64,000 nucleotides of DNA from Bacteroidales bacterium UBA3143 (lineage in GTDB: Bacteria; Bacteroidota; Bacteroidia; Bacteroidales; Dysgonomonadaceae): assembly GCA_002364735.1 (NCBI GenBank), contig DEZB01000011.1, positions 70,105 to 134,104 of the forward strand, read 5' to 3'. Below, in pieces: positions 18,285 through 27,832 of this stretch. The notes under the pieces are model-generated. The model did not search any database and was not told where the DNA came from. It was given only the letters and a program-made list of their open reading frames with translations. Numbering within the stretch: position 1 is the first letter of the stretch; every line of letters starts with the position of its first letter. Position numbers and translations under genes: made by a program.

Positions 18285-18569
18285 TTAGTACTCTGTATTT
18301 AAGGAAACTTGTCGAATATTTTTGCATAATTTAGCTGATACAAAATCAGATATGCTCATAATTGATTTAAAATTATCATTGTTCAGCTCATCATCTTCTA
18401 CTTCAATATTAAATTCTTCCCTCAAGAAATCAATTAAGAATAAAAAACCCATTGAATCTAATAAGTTATTCTCAAATATTAATGTTTCCGTTTGAATGTC
18501 AGATTTTTCTGTAAAAGACTCTTTAACTATGTAATTATGCACCTTTTCGATTATCACGCTTTTCTCCAT
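18285..18569 (-). CDS. acyl/aminoacyl carrier protein (phosphopantetheine carrier, DltC-like)
   Basis: 94-residue acidic helical carrier. The phosphopantetheine site is Ser39 in NNLLDSMGFLFLIDFL, a DSMG form reminiscent of D-alanine carrier proteins; the housekeeping acpP at 55917-56153 has ADSLD instead. It holds a thioester substrate loaded by the AMP-forming ligase at 13753-15237. It lies 9 bases before the AsnB-like gene and 61 bases after the FemAB-like transferase gene, so the carrier is embedded in the modification block. Modification at Ser39 needs a phosphopantetheinyl transferase, not found in the window. Confidence 0.88.
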   Translation of the reverse strand: MEKSVIIEKVHNYIVKESFTEKSDIQTETLIFENNLLDSMGFLFLIDFLREEFNIEVEDDELNNDNFKSIMSISDFVSAKLCKNIRQVSLNTEY

Positions 18570-18630
18570 AGCATTCTATTTAATGTTGTTTATTATAATA
18601 ACGTTGATAAATTTTTATTGTTCCATAAAT

Positions 18631-19605
18631 TCATGGTTTAACATTACCTAATTGAAAAGTATAGCCAAGTGTTGATATACAATTATGAATTTCCTTAAAT
18701 CGAACAAGTCCAACATTTGGTTCTCCATCTGTGCTTGATTTACCTAAGTCGATGAAATTAAAACCTTTTTCTTTATAAAAATTGTAAATATTGAGATAAA
18801 TAAAATCTACAGCAGCTAATTTACGCGCGGATAAAAGATCTCCTACAAATACACCCTGAGAAATTTGTTCATGTCCTCTGTAGAAAACACCAGCACTTAC
18901 CCCCTCTCCATTACTATTTCTAACCAAAAAGAAATCAACTGGAATTACATCATTCACTTCCATAATATCTTCTAAAGACATAAATATATTACGATTTTGG
19001 CCTTTCCTATTTTCTGAAATAATTTGAAATGCTTCTTTAATCGAGGCTTCATCTTTTGCCTCGCTAAAAGAGAGTCCTTGCCTTATAGCTCTTTTGCAAT
19101 TTTGTCTTACTTCACTTTTACACCATTCTCCATCAAAATGTCTTAAATCTATAAAATTTAATATATCTGGTGTATTCATGTTGTAACCCAGTCTTATAAA
19201 AGCATTTACCAACTTTGCATTTATAGTTGGATTATAAATGTTGGGAGAAAGTGTTACACTCAAACCTTCAAGATTCCACTCTGTGATGTATTGCTTTAGA
19301 TGAAGCAGGAAATCATAAATTCGATCATAAAAAACGGCTTCATATTTATAATGAAATCCACCAAAAGGAGCTGAAAATGGAGCTAATAGCACGTTATCCT
19401 TAATGCCAGCCACCAGTCCAATAGCAACATCTTTATGAGAAGAGTCAATTAAGCGAACAACCCTATCAACTTTATTATTTACAAGATTAATAAATCCTTC
19501 AGAAATAAATGGATATGGATCATGAGCAAAATAGTTTTTATATTCCTTTGGTGAAATATCAATTATCATAGTATTTTGTGTGTTTTTTTCGTTTACTATT
19601 ATCAA
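18631..19605 (-). CDS. FemAB/GNAT-like (BioF2-type) aminoacyl or acyl transferase
   Basis: 324 residues with two weak GNAT-like halves, as in FemABX proteins. Visible hallmarks are the basic segment EVRQNCKRAIRQGLSFSEA (about 167-185) and the C-terminal run of GVFVGDLLSARKLAAVDFIY, then FNFIDLGKSSTDGEPNVGLV and RFKEIHN, which matches the F(D/I)LG.S...G...FK pattern of the superfamily. Family members move amino acids from tRNA to peptidoglycan or other acyl groups from thioesters. With a dedicated carrier protein next door and no tRNA-linked gene, transfer from carrier to an amino sugar is my inference. It overlaps the upstream glycosyltransferase by 4 bases. Confidence 0.68.
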   Translation of the reverse strand: MIIVNEKNTQNTMIIDISPKEYKNYFAHDPYPFISEGFINLVNNKVDRVVRLIDSSHKDVAIGLVAGIKDNVLLAPFSAPFGGFHYKYEAVFYDRIYDFLLHLKQYITEWNLEGLSVTLSPNIYNPTINAKLVNAFIRLGYNMNTPDILNFIDLRHFDGEWCKSEVRQNCKRAIRQGLSFSEAKDEASIKEAFQIISENRKGQNRNIFMSLEDIMEVNDVIPVDFFLVRNSNGEGVSAGVFYRGHEQISQGVFVGDLLSARKLAAVDFIYLNIYNFYKEKGFNFIDLGKSSTDGEPNVGLVRFKEIHNCISTLGYTFQLGNVKP

Positions 19606-20714
19606 TTCAACAATAAATGTTGTAGTATTTCTTTTAATTTAGTCTCAAAAGTTTGAAGTGTAAATTCATTTTCATATTTTTTTCTGCCTGCAACCCCCAT
19701 TTTAATTCTTAATTCTGAATGTTTAATCAGTAATTCGAGTTTCTCAGCAAATGCTTCCACGTTTTTTTGAGGAACTAAAAAACCTGTAATTCCATCTTCA
19801 ATAACATCAGGAATCCCACCTTCGAAAGTAGATACTATTGGAATGGAATATTGCATTGCTTCTAAATTTACTAAACCAAAAGTTTCGTTGTAAGTGGGAA
19901 ATGCAAATATATCTGTTTTAGAAAAAATTGATATCTTATCCTGATTATATTTTTTCCCTAAATATTTTACATGGTTTTCCAAGTTTAATTCATCAACTCT
20001 CTGTAAAAAACTTTTAATTGTTATATCTCCTTCTCCTCCTACAAAAGTACAATGAAAGGATGTTTTTTTGTTTTGAATAATTTTACAGGCTTCAAGCAAT
20101 ACATATACCCCCTTCGACTTCATCAAGTTTGATAAAAATAATATCTCAACTATTGCATTTGTGTTATTTTGCTTATTATTAATAATTTCTTTAATATTTT
20201 CTACATCAGGTATACCATTAGCGCAAATAAAAACATTGCTTTTCGTAACAAAAGTATTTATGTCGTCGTACAAATAAGATGAAAGTAATATCACTTTGCT
20301 TTTTTTAAAAACATACTTATAAAGCAAGTAATTTACTTTTTTAGTTTCATTCTTTTTTATTCCTTTGCTGTGAATATGAAAAACCGTTTTTACTTTAAAT
20401 AATTTGAGCAGAAAAACAAATGATACATCTTTATAAAATGCAATGCTCGAGATTGACAAAGCAAAATAACAGAGGTTAGGTTTATTTTTTGTTAGTTCAA
20501 GAAGTAATTTAAACCATGATACAACAAAACGCCATAATTTTAATACTTTAGTTTTACCTGTTTCATCTATTGATCGAGAAACAAGTAAATTGATATACCG
20601 TGCTTCGAAAGTATTATTTATTTCTTTGCTGTTTTTAATTAACTCTCCTACCATTGATACCCCATGTACTGGAGGTGGAAGATGAAGTAAGAATAATACA
20701 TTATTATTTTTCAT
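19602..20714 (-). CDS. glycosyltransferase family 4
   Basis: 370-residue GT-B enzyme. The N-terminus has HLPPPVHGVSMVGELIKNS (glycine-rich acceptor-domain start). The C-terminal Rossmann domain carries IVEILFLSNLMKSKGVYVLL and the E-x7-E signature NETFGLVNLEAMQYSIPIVS followed by GGIPDVI. It is a cytoplasmic retaining sugar transferase adding one residue to the lipid-linked repeat. It overlaps the upstream GT gene by 11 bases and the downstream FemAB-like gene by 4 bases, showing tight co-translation. Donor unknown. Confidence 0.88.
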   Translation of the reverse strand: MKNNNVLFLLHLPPPVHGVSMVGELIKNSKEINNTFEARYINLLVSRSIDETGKTKVLKLWRFVVSWFKLLLELTKNKPNLCYFALSISSIAFYKDVSFVFLLKLFKVKTVFHIHSKGIKKNETKKVNYLLYKYVFKKSKVILLSSYLYDDINTFVTKSNVFICANGIPDVENIKEIINNKQNNTNAIVEILFLSNLMKSKGVYVLLEACKIIQNKKTSFHCTFVGGEGDITIKSFLQRVDELNLENHVKYLGKKYNQDKISIFSKTDIFAFPTYNETFGLVNLEAMQYSIPIVSTFEGGIPDVIEDGITGFLVPQKNVEAFAEKLELLIKHSELRIKMGVAGRKKYENEFTLQTFETKLKEILQHLLLN

Positions 20715-21843
20715 TATTATATATATCCAAATAAAAATTAGAGTATTCTTTTATCATTCTATCAAATGAGAAGTGTTCTGATACAAAATTATAAGCTTTT
20801 AATTTGAGTTCATCAATATCATAATGATTATTCTTTATGTTCTCAAACAACTTCAATATATCATTTTCATTATCTAATTTGAATCTTAAAGGCCAATCAG
20901 TTGGGAAAGTTTCATCCAAACCTGGAGCATAACTTGCAATTACTGGAACTTTAGCAAAAGAAGACTCAATTGAAACTAATGGTAATCCTTCAAAATGTGA
21001 AGGCATAAAAATAAAATCAAAATCATATAGTTTCTCAGATATATTTGGCACTGAATCATATACATAAACATTGTCATACTTTTTCTGTAATTCCAGAATA
21101 TCATATAAATAATCTCCATTGCCAATAATATGAAAAACAAATATGTCTTGGTGCAATTTATTAATTTTATTAATTACGTTTATCAATGTATCAATACCTT
21201 TGTACAGAACAAATCTGCCACAAAAAGCTATATTTATTTTTTTATTAGAAGTTTTAAATGGATGCTTTTTCATTTCAGGTATTTTACATCCATTATAAAT
21301 AACTTTTTGATTTGAAGAAATAGGTTGTTTGCAATCAATGCGCAACTTTTTATGTGCATTTAAAGCGCCTAATGATACACTTGCAATATGATCATCATGA
21401 AACGTTGACTCTGTAAATTTAGCGAATTTAGGATGAACACTCCATAATTGTGTGCTATGGATTGTTCTCACAACAGCAGGTTTTTTAATATTAAGAAATG
21501 ACAATATACGCATTGAAGAAGCAAGGACAAAATCAGGTAAATCTGTATGAGAATGAACTATTTTAGGTTTATTTTTCCAAAGGAGATAAAATAGTTTTAG
21601 AGGTGCAAAAAACATACTAACTCTTTTTTTTCCTTTAAAAAGAGTAATCATATCAATGTTTTTTTCTGCTAAGATTCTCTTTTTCTCATGTGCATAATTA
21701 TTTTCTGTATTATATAATTCAACCACAGTGAATTTAAAGTTATTATTATTTATATTCGATTTACAATGCTCGGTTAGTTGAAAAGCGACATTTTCTGAAC
21801 CACCTAAGTGTATCGAAGTTATTAACTGATATATTGTGATCAT
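20704..21843 (-). CDS. glycosyltransferase family 4 (GT1-like)
   Basis: 379 residues, GT-B fold. N-terminal LITSIHLGGSENVAFQLTE is the typical start of EpsD/EpsF-type transferases. The C-terminal domain has INIAFCGRFVLYKGIDTL, the HFEGLPLVSIESSFAKVPVI signature and an ASYAPGLDE loop. Expected to act on the inner-membrane cytoplasmic face during repeat-unit assembly. It follows the GT2 gene by 71 bases. The hydrophobic patch near 85-125 (FYLLWKNKP, FVLASSMRILSFL) may aid membrane association. Donor and linkage cannot be deduced. Confidence 0.87.
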   Translation of the reverse strand: MITIYQLITSIHLGGSENVAFQLTEHCKSNINNNNFKFTVVELYNTENNYAHEKKRILAEKNIDMITLFKGKKRVSMFFAPLKLFYLLWKNKPKIVHSHTDLPDFVLASSMRILSFLNIKKPAVVRTIHSTQLWSVHPKFAKFTESTFHDDHIASVSLGALNAHKKLRIDCKQPISSNQKVIYNGCKIPEMKKHPFKTSNKKINIAFCGRFVLYKGIDTLINVINKINKLHQDIFVFHIIGNGDYLYDILELQKKYDNVYVYDSVPNISEKLYDFDFIFMPSHFEGLPLVSIESSFAKVPVIASYAPGLDETFPTDWPLRFKLDNENDILKLFENIKNNHYDIDELKLKAYNFVSEHFSFDRMIKEYSNFYLDIYNNEK

Positions 21844-21914
21844 ATTGAAAAAGTTTTATCTTTAATTATTCCAAAATATTAATTGTAATTCTGTTAATGA
21901 CCAATATAAGGAGC

Positions 21915-22781
21915 TTAGTTTTTAAATCTTGACCATAAGAATGGAAAAAAAGTTTTTAACCAAAGCATTACAAATGAATAGGGTAAAAATAATGGGAAGT
22001 GCTTTTTTATATAATAAAGATATTCCCTATATGCTAAACCCTTTGGACTCTTTAAATAAGCAATTCGTTCTTTTAAAGAAGTATAGTGAGACTTCCAGTT
22101 TTCACCATGATCATGCACACATATTCCTCCAACGTTAGGAGCTAAATACACTGGTATATTCTTTTTTATAGCTTGTAATGAATAGTCAAAATCAGCTATT
22201 CCGTGCGTATATTGTTCATCAAATATGCCAATAGTATCTACTGTCTCTTTACTTATCCACAATATATTGGCATTTGTCAATTCACATTGTTGAGGAACAT
22301 TTTTTGGGGTTAATAGTTTACTTCGAACAACAAAATGATTAGTAATTAATCCATATCCACCATAAGTGGTCTGGTTTGTATTCTTATCAATTGTTGCTCC
22401 AGAATATATGCCAGTTTTCTTATTCTTTTTTAAAGCATATTTGTCTGTTTCTATCAAATGATTAAGAAAATCATTATGAAGCACCACATCATCATTTAGT
22501 AATAGAAATGCGTCGTAATTTTCACGTTCTAATGCAGTTCTCCATGCCAAACGCATTCCCCCTGCCCAAAACAAGTTCCCAGCTCCTTTAATTATATTTA
22601 CCTGAGGGAAAAAATCTTTAACTGCATCACTTGTCCCATCCGTCGAACCATCATCAACTAAATAGATCTCGAACTTTAATCCCTCAGGGATATATGCTTG
22701 AAAGAATGATTGCAAACAAGCTATAGTTTTACTTTTGCGATTAAAACATGTAAGTAAAACAGCAATTTTTTTATTTTCCAT
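21915..22781 (-). CDS. glycosyltransferase family 2
   Basis: GT-A transferase of about 288 residues. Start chosen at MENKKIAVLLTCFNRKS; an upstream ATG at 22808 would add nine residues (MKNIEKKKI) and lengthen the overlap with the polymerase gene. Signatures are VDDGSTDGT (nucleotide-binding Asp), FLLLNDDVVLH (DxD-like) and a GIADFDYSLQA segment, as in rhamnosyltransferase-like GT2 enzymes (the ED(V/I)D-type general base region appears as ADFDY). The C-terminus (about 255-288) is hydrophobic and may touch the membrane. It overlaps the O-antigen polymerase gene by 11 bases. Confidence 0.87.
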   Translation of the reverse strand: MENKKIAVLLTCFNRKSKTIACLQSFFQAYIPEGLKFEIYLVDDGSTDGTSDAVKDFFPQVNIIKGAGNLFWAGGMRLAWRTALERENYDAFLLLNDDVVLHNDFLNHLIETDKYALKKNKKTGIYSGATIDKNTNQTTYGGYGLITNHFVVRSKLLTPKNVPQQCELTNANILWISKETVDTIGIFDEQYTHGIADFDYSLQAIKKNIPVYLAPNVGGICVHDHGENWKSHYTSLKERIAYLKSPKGLAYREYLYYIKKHFPLFLPYSFVMLWLKTFFPFLWSRFKN

Positions 22782-24102
22782 TATCTTCTTTTTCTCTATA
22801 TTTTTCATAATTTAGATATCGATTGTCAAAAACACCTCTAATCCAAATAGTAACTTCATTATTATTCATCATCCTAAATGAGTGCGAAAAGCACAGACCT
22901 ATCAATACCCATAAAATAAAATAGTTTAAAGAAAAGTTATTTACATCTTCTACCCAAGAATACAACCATCTAAAAGCAACAAATAGTCCCAACATTTTAG
23001 CATAAATATTTTTAGATCGGTTAATTGCCAAGAAACTTGCTCTATAAAAAATTAAAAGATATAGTATGATGCCTAACACACCTGTCCATGTGAAAACGTT
23101 TAAGATCCCAACCTCATTCTCAAGTCTTTCATCTCTTCCTGTAAATTCATACGCTAAGGGACCAAAATTATCAGAATCATTTCCTCTTGCAGGTGTTCTG
23201 CCGAAAAAGATATAATCATTATTAATTGCAGATTGAAGAACTTCTACATATAAAAAGGTACGTGTATCGGCTGTAACATTAATTTTATTACGATCACCTT
23301 CATCATCCATACCTGTAGCCTGAAATTCTCCTAAATACTCACCAACATTAAAAACATTAAAAACTCCCGTAACTGCCAAAGTTAAAAATACAAAAGGAGC
23401 GATTATCAATAGAATTCGTATTCCTTCTAAAAATTTAACAGATAATTTTTCTTTAAAATAATATATTAATAGAATAAAAAAAGGAAAACCAAATTTTATT
23501 ACATTACTTCTGGCCCCTAAATCTGCACCAAAAACGATTGCTGTAAAAAATAATAGGATTAATCTTTGTTTAAAACTTAGAGCTGGTAAGAACAACAACA
23601 AAAAACTTATAGGCATAAGAAAGAATCCAAAAGAATCAGTTCTAATTAATAACATAAGAATCATGAAAAGAGGTAATCCATATTTTATATATTTTGAGAG
23701 AATGGATTGCACAACAACTTTATTTGTGGTTGAATATACAGTAATAGGTAATAATAGTGCCATCGAATTATTTACTAATCCTTTCCAATCCCAATACAAT
23801 TCTGCAACAAAAGCACCACGCAAAATACAAATTACCATCCAAAATAAGTATAGATTTATTACCAGTAAATTTTTTTTATTCCTTTCATCTAAGAAGTACT
23901 TATTTGATAAAAAGAAAAGAGCAAGAAAAGAAAATATTATTATCCACCAAATTACTGTTACATGTAAATAGGTCAAATATGGTAAATTACTTGAAGGATA
24001 TGGTAAAATACTATATATTGCTATAAATAGAATTCCATATGGTAACACATAAGCAACGAAATGTTTCAGTGTATATTTCATTTTTATTTTTCGGTAGTCC
24101 AC
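22771..24102 (-). CDS. wzy: O-antigen/polysaccharide polymerase (Wzy-like)
   Basis: 443-residue integral membrane protein with about ten to twelve hydrophobic helices and one large hydrophilic loop (about residues 255-320, containing TADTRTFLYVEVLQSAINND and FFGRTPARGNDSDN). This is the topology and loop placement of Wzy polymerases and Wzy_C/O-antigen-ligase relatives. With a flippase, Wza and Wzc homologues in the same operon, polymerisation of undecaprenyl-linked repeats on the periplasmic face is the likely role. Wzy proteins share little sequence, so the call relies on topology and context. There is no separate ligase candidate in the operon. Confidence 0.75.
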   Translation of the reverse strand: MDYRKIKMKYTLKHFVAYVLPYGILFIAIYSILPYPSSNLPYLTYLHVTVIWWIIIFSFLALFFLSNKYFLDERNKKNLLVINLYLFWMVICILRGAFVAELYWDWKGLVNNSMALLLPITVYSTTNKVVVQSILSKYIKYGLPLFMILMLLIRTDSFGFFLMPISFLLLFLPALSFKQRLILLFFTAIVFGADLGARSNVIKFGFPFFILLIYYFKEKLSVKFLEGIRILLIIAPFVFLTLAVTGVFNVFNVGEYLGEFQATGMDDEGDRNKINVTADTRTFLYVEVLQSAINNDYIFFGRTPARGNDSDNFGPLAYEFTGRDERLENEVGILNVFTWTGVLGIILYLLIFYRASFLAINRSKNIYAKMLGLFVAFRWLYSWVEDVNNFSLNYFILWVLIGLCFSHSFRMMNNNEVTIWIRGVFDNRYLNYEKYREKEDNGK

Positions 24103-24107
24103 AGATA

Positions 24108-25385
24108 CTAATTATGTTGTTTAATTATTTCTTTATAAATATCTAAATATTGATTGGTAATTAAATCTTTGTCATGTCTTCTTAATGCTATTGTATTTGC
24201 ATTCTCACTCAATTTCATGGCTAAACTATCATTTTCAAAAATTCGATTAATTTGATAAGCTAACATATTATAATCTCCCGATGGAAAGAACAATGCACTT
24301 TCTTCATCCTTGACCATAGACATTACTCCGCCTACTGGAGAAACAACTGAAGGTGTACCTATCATCATCGCCTCTCCTAATGCATTGGGACTATTTTCAA
24401 CAAAAGAAGCGAGAACAAAAACATGAGCTTTTTTATATTCAATAACCATTTCATCCTCATTTAGCCTTGGAAGTAAAATAACATTATTTTCTAACTTTAA
24501 ATTTATAATTTCTCTTCTCAAAAAGTTGCTATAGTCTTCCGCAATTAAATGTCTCTTAAACATAGAAGACTTTAATTTAAAATCAGATAATGGTGCGACA
24601 ATTTGAATGTTTGGATAGTTAACTTTAAGGATTGCAATAGCTTTCATTAAAACATGTAATCCTTTTAGAGGATATGCTGATGATGAAATGAAAACTCGAA
24701 AAGGATTACAATTTTTTATATTCCAGCTATTACTATAAAAAGATTTACGGAGCATTTCATCTCCGTGAAAATAATGTGCAGATGGATTAAATGTCGCAAC
24801 TTGAGTCTTATCCCATAACGTTCTACCTATAAAATACTGATTAATTTGTAAGATTTCTCTTTCAATATCCATATATTTCTCCCATCTCTTTAAAGCTCCT
24901 TTAACCCCACCTCGACCCAATAAATTTTTGAGTGATCTATACTTATTTAATTTAATGGTTGCCACGCTGTATTTTAAAAATAAATAGCATGGATGGATTA
25001 GTCCTTGTATAGAACATACAATAGGTATTCTATTATCTATATACTTTCGTAACAAACCAAAATTAATTTCTACTCCATGAATATGGATTATATCTGGTTT
25101 AAAATCATCTATTACTAACTTATAATTCTTTATCAATGATTTATTTAATTGATTTAAATTATCTCCTGACTTTATAGGCACTGAATAATAATGTATATTA
25201 TCAAAACTTTTCTTTTGATATGTTCCGTTTATTACAGGTGTAACAGAACCTAATTGGATATTTTGATTCTTTTTTAAAGATACAAAAAGAGGAATTGTCC
25301 AAGAAGAATTTTTTTCTGGACGACCCTTCACAAAATTATAAAAAGGTTCAAATACACCCCAAGTAATCCACAATATTCGCGTCAT
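24108..25385 (-). CDS. glycosyltransferase family 4
   Basis: 425 residues, GT-B fold. The N-terminus ILWITWGVFEPFYNFVKG is followed by IIHIHGVEINFGLLR, a common donor/acceptor-cleft region, and by CSIQGLIHP. C-terminal domain: FRVFISSSAYPLKGLHVLM, SFVENSPNALGEAMMIGTPS (E-x7-E signature) and VVSPVGGV. Predicted cytoplasmic retaining sugar transferase building the repeat unit. Five bases separate it from the polymerase gene and 19 from the upstream GT2. The donor sugar is unknown. Confidence 0.87.
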   Translation of the reverse strand: MTRILWITWGVFEPFYNFVKGRPEKNSSWTIPLFVSLKKNQNIQLGSVTPVINGTYQKKSFDNIHYYSVPIKSGDNLNQLNKSLIKNYKLVIDDFKPDIIHIHGVEINFGLLRKYIDNRIPIVCSIQGLIHPCYLFLKYSVATIKLNKYRSLKNLLGRGGVKGALKRWEKYMDIEREILQINQYFIGRTLWDKTQVATFNPSAHYFHGDEMLRKSFYSNSWNIKNCNPFRVFISSSAYPLKGLHVLMKAIAILKVNYPNIQIVAPLSDFKLKSSMFKRHLIAEDYSNFLRREIINLKLENNVILLPRLNEDEMVIEYKKAHVFVLASFVENSPNALGEAMMIGTPSVVSPVGGVMSMVKDEESALFFPSGDYNMLAYQINRIFENDSLAMKLSENANTIALRRHDKDLITNQYLDIYKEIIKQHN

Positions 25386-25404
25386 TTCATTTTTAAATTT
25401 ATTT

Positions 25405-26325
25405 TTACCTACTTGTATGTGTTTTATATTTTGAATACCAATAAAAAAAGCTTAACTTATAAAGTATTCTTTGTCCTTTATAACCTTTTATTCCCTTCCA
25501 ATAATAAGTTAACCAATGTTCGTAAAATATGGAAAGATCAATCAAATTAAATACATTAAGATTGTTTTTTCTATATTTCTCAAATATTGCTAAAATCTCT
25601 TTGTTCCTTAAATCCTCAATTAAAGGACCCCTCGATATTGAATTACTATGAACACGGTATTTCACCGTATTTTTATTCATAAAATATATTCTATATCCAT
25701 TTAAGTTCACCCTATATATAAGAGGCATATCATCATAAATACGATAATCTTCATCAAAATAATCTATCTCTTTCAATAAATTTCGGCATATAAAAAAAGT
25801 AGGAGAATTTAAAAATTCTGGCCATCGAATGTATGCTTTTAATTGACTTGCAAAAGTTTTAGCGGAAAAATAGAATAGTAAACCTTTATTTGGCTCATTT
25901 GACTTTTCATTTAAAACACCTCTACAGTTCATTTCTAATAAATTTGAAACGACAAACTTAGCTTCTGGATTTTCTTTTATGAAAAATAAATTATCTTCAA
26001 TACATCTTTCCAACAAATAATCATCAGCAGCAATAAATTTAATCCATTCGCCTTTCGATCTTTTCACGCCTCTATTGCAATTCGATGGGATTCCAGTGTT
26101 TTTTTTAGCCGTAATAATCTTAGTTCTAACAAAGCTATACTTATTCTTTTTAAGCCAACATTCACATAGCTCTAAGGTATTATCTGTTGAACAATCATCG
26201 GTAATTATCAACTCAATATTTGAGTAAGTCTGTTTTCTCACACTCTCTAATGTTTCTAAAACAAATTTTGAACTATTGTATGTAACAACAATTACTGACA
26301 CCAAAGGTTGATTAATTACTTCCAT
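25405..26325 (-). CDS. glycosyltransferase family 2
   Basis: 306-residue GT-A enzyme. The N-terminus has LVSVIVVTYNSSKFV (about 8-22), IITDDCSTDNTLEL with the UDP-binding Asp pair, GIPSNCNRGVKRSKGEW and FIAADDYLLE (DxD metal site). The C-terminal third is basic and aromatic. It is probably an inverting transferase of the repeat-unit pathway. Its start codon lies inside the end of the flippase gene (14-bp overlap), so translation is coupled. The donor is unknown. Confidence 0.88.
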   Translation of the reverse strand: MEVINQPLVSVIVVTYNSSKFVLETLESVRKQTYSNIELIITDDCSTDNTLELCECWLKKNKYSFVRTKIITAKKNTGIPSNCNRGVKRSKGEWIKFIAADDYLLERCIEDNLFFIKENPEAKFVVSNLLEMNCRGVLNEKSNEPNKGLLFYFSAKTFASQLKAYIRWPEFLNSPTFFICRNLLKEIDYFDEDYRIYDDMPLIYRVNLNGYRIYFMNKNTVKYRVHSNSISRGPLIEDLRNKEILAIFEKYRKNNLNVFNLIDLSIFYEHWLTYYWKGIKGYKGQRILYKLSFFYWYSKYKTHTSR

Positions 26326-27826
26326 TTTTTACGTTATTATTTTTTCTTTTTTGATTGAGGAAATCTTTAATTACTTGCTTCATTGCAATTCTTTTCTCTA
26401 ATTCATTCAAAGAGTACCAACCAGAAATAATAATTAATACCACACCGACTATATAAGGGTAAGGCTGATTTAAAAACTGTACAGCTACAAAACTTATTAA
26501 AGCTAATGTCAATTGAATAAAAAACAATACCAAGAAAGATCTACCAAATGAGAAACCGTATTTTATCTTAGCAATCACATATACCTGAATCAGGTAAAAA
26601 ATATATGTTATAAGAAAAGAAAATCCTAAACCTGTCAATCCATAAAAATAATAACCAAGCATATTAAACAACAGCGTATAACAATTCCCTATTAATTCAT
26701 TCCAAAAGTATAATCTACTCGCACCTTTAGCTAAAAAGACAAATGCTACTGCCCAACTTCCTGCTTTAAAAAACATACCTAATGCAGCCCAATATATCAT
26801 ACCTGTGACAGCAATAAATTGTGTAGAATATAGTAGTATAACAGCCCAATTAATAAATACCAAAAAAGCAATTAAAATAGGGGCTAATATTAGCACAGCA
26901 ATTTCTGCTTGTTGATTCATACTTTGCTTACACAATTTATCATCATTAGCTACCGCAGCTAACCGAGGATAGTAATCTGTTCCCATTGCTGTGAAAATCA
27001 TACCAACATAAGTACCAATTATGGTAAATCCTGCTGTATACAATCCTACATCAGTAACATTTCCAGTTCTACTTATATAAATACGTAGTAAATAAGCTGA
27101 TGCAACTGTTACTAAACCACTTAAACTAATAGCAAATCCCATCGCAAGCATGTCTTTTCCCTCTGCTATGGTTGTAGCTTTTGTTACCTTTATGGATTTT
27201 ATTCTCACCTTACGAGCAAAATACCATGAAAAAAATAAAGCAGATAGTGAAGTTAAAATTATTACAGGAACAATGCCATTTACACCAAATTTATAATACA
27301 AAGGAACAGTTATTAATAAACCTACAAAACTACCATAGAGGTTTGCTTTTGCTAAAAACTGCAATTTACGGAGTCCTTGCAATAGCACCATCTGTCCTGA
27401 ACTTAATTGATTAAAAAGTAACGTAATTGAAATCCAAATAAACGCTACTGTATAATTTTTATTTCCAAATGTAATTTGACTCAACCAAGGAGACATAACT
27501 AAAGTCAAAACAGCACCCAATATCCCAGTAATCCACACCAATCTGCGTACAACTGTTATTACAGTTGAAATACGCTGTTCTTTATATGTTGCATTTGATT
27601 CTGAAATATTTTTCACGGCGCTCGTACCTAATCCAAAATTGGTTAATGCTGATATAAAACCAGTAGTAGAAGTGAGTAATCCAACAACACCCATTCCAGA
27701 GGGTCCTAATAAAACGGCAACAAATTTTGATCGAATTATTGAGATAATTATCTGAAACACCTGAACGCCACCAAAAAGAGAAGTGGCTTTCATAATTTGT
27801 CGATAGGATGTTTGATGTTCACTCAT
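26312..27826 (-). CDS. wzx: O-antigen flippase (Wzx/WzxE type, MOP superfamily)
   Basis: 504 residues with about 14 hydrophobic helices. The N-terminus IMKATSLFGGVQVFQIIISI followed by RSKFVAVLLGPSGMGVVGLL is typical of WzxE-type translocases in Bacteroidetes O-antigen loci. It flips the undecaprenyl-linked repeat unit across the inner membrane. It begins 6 bases after the aminotransferase gene and overlaps the next GT2 gene by 14 bases. A second MOP protein of a different subfamily lies at 37972-39420, outside this operon. Confidence 0.88.
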   Translation of the reverse strand: MSEHQTSYRQIMKATSLFGGVQVFQIIISIIRSKFVAVLLGPSGMGVVGLLTSTTGFISALTNFGLGTSAVKNISESNATYKEQRISTVITVVRRLVWITGILGAVLTLVMSPWLSQITFGNKNYTVAFIWISITLLFNQLSSGQMVLLQGLRKLQFLAKANLYGSFVGLLITVPLYYKFGVNGIVPVIILTSLSALFFSWYFARKVRIKSIKVTKATTIAEGKDMLAMGFAISLSGLVTVASAYLLRIYISRTGNVTDVGLYTAGFTIIGTYVGMIFTAMGTDYYPRLAAVANDDKLCKQSMNQQAEIAVLILAPILIAFLVFINWAVILLYSTQFIAVTGMIYWAALGMFFKAGSWAVAFVFLAKGASRLYFWNELIGNCYTLLFNMLGYYFYGLTGLGFSFLITYIFYLIQVYVIAKIKYGFSFGRSFLVLFFIQLTLALISFVAVQFLNQPYPYIVGVVLIIISGWYSLNELEKRIAMKQVIKDFLNQKRKNNNVKNGSN

Positions 27827-27832
27827 TATGTA

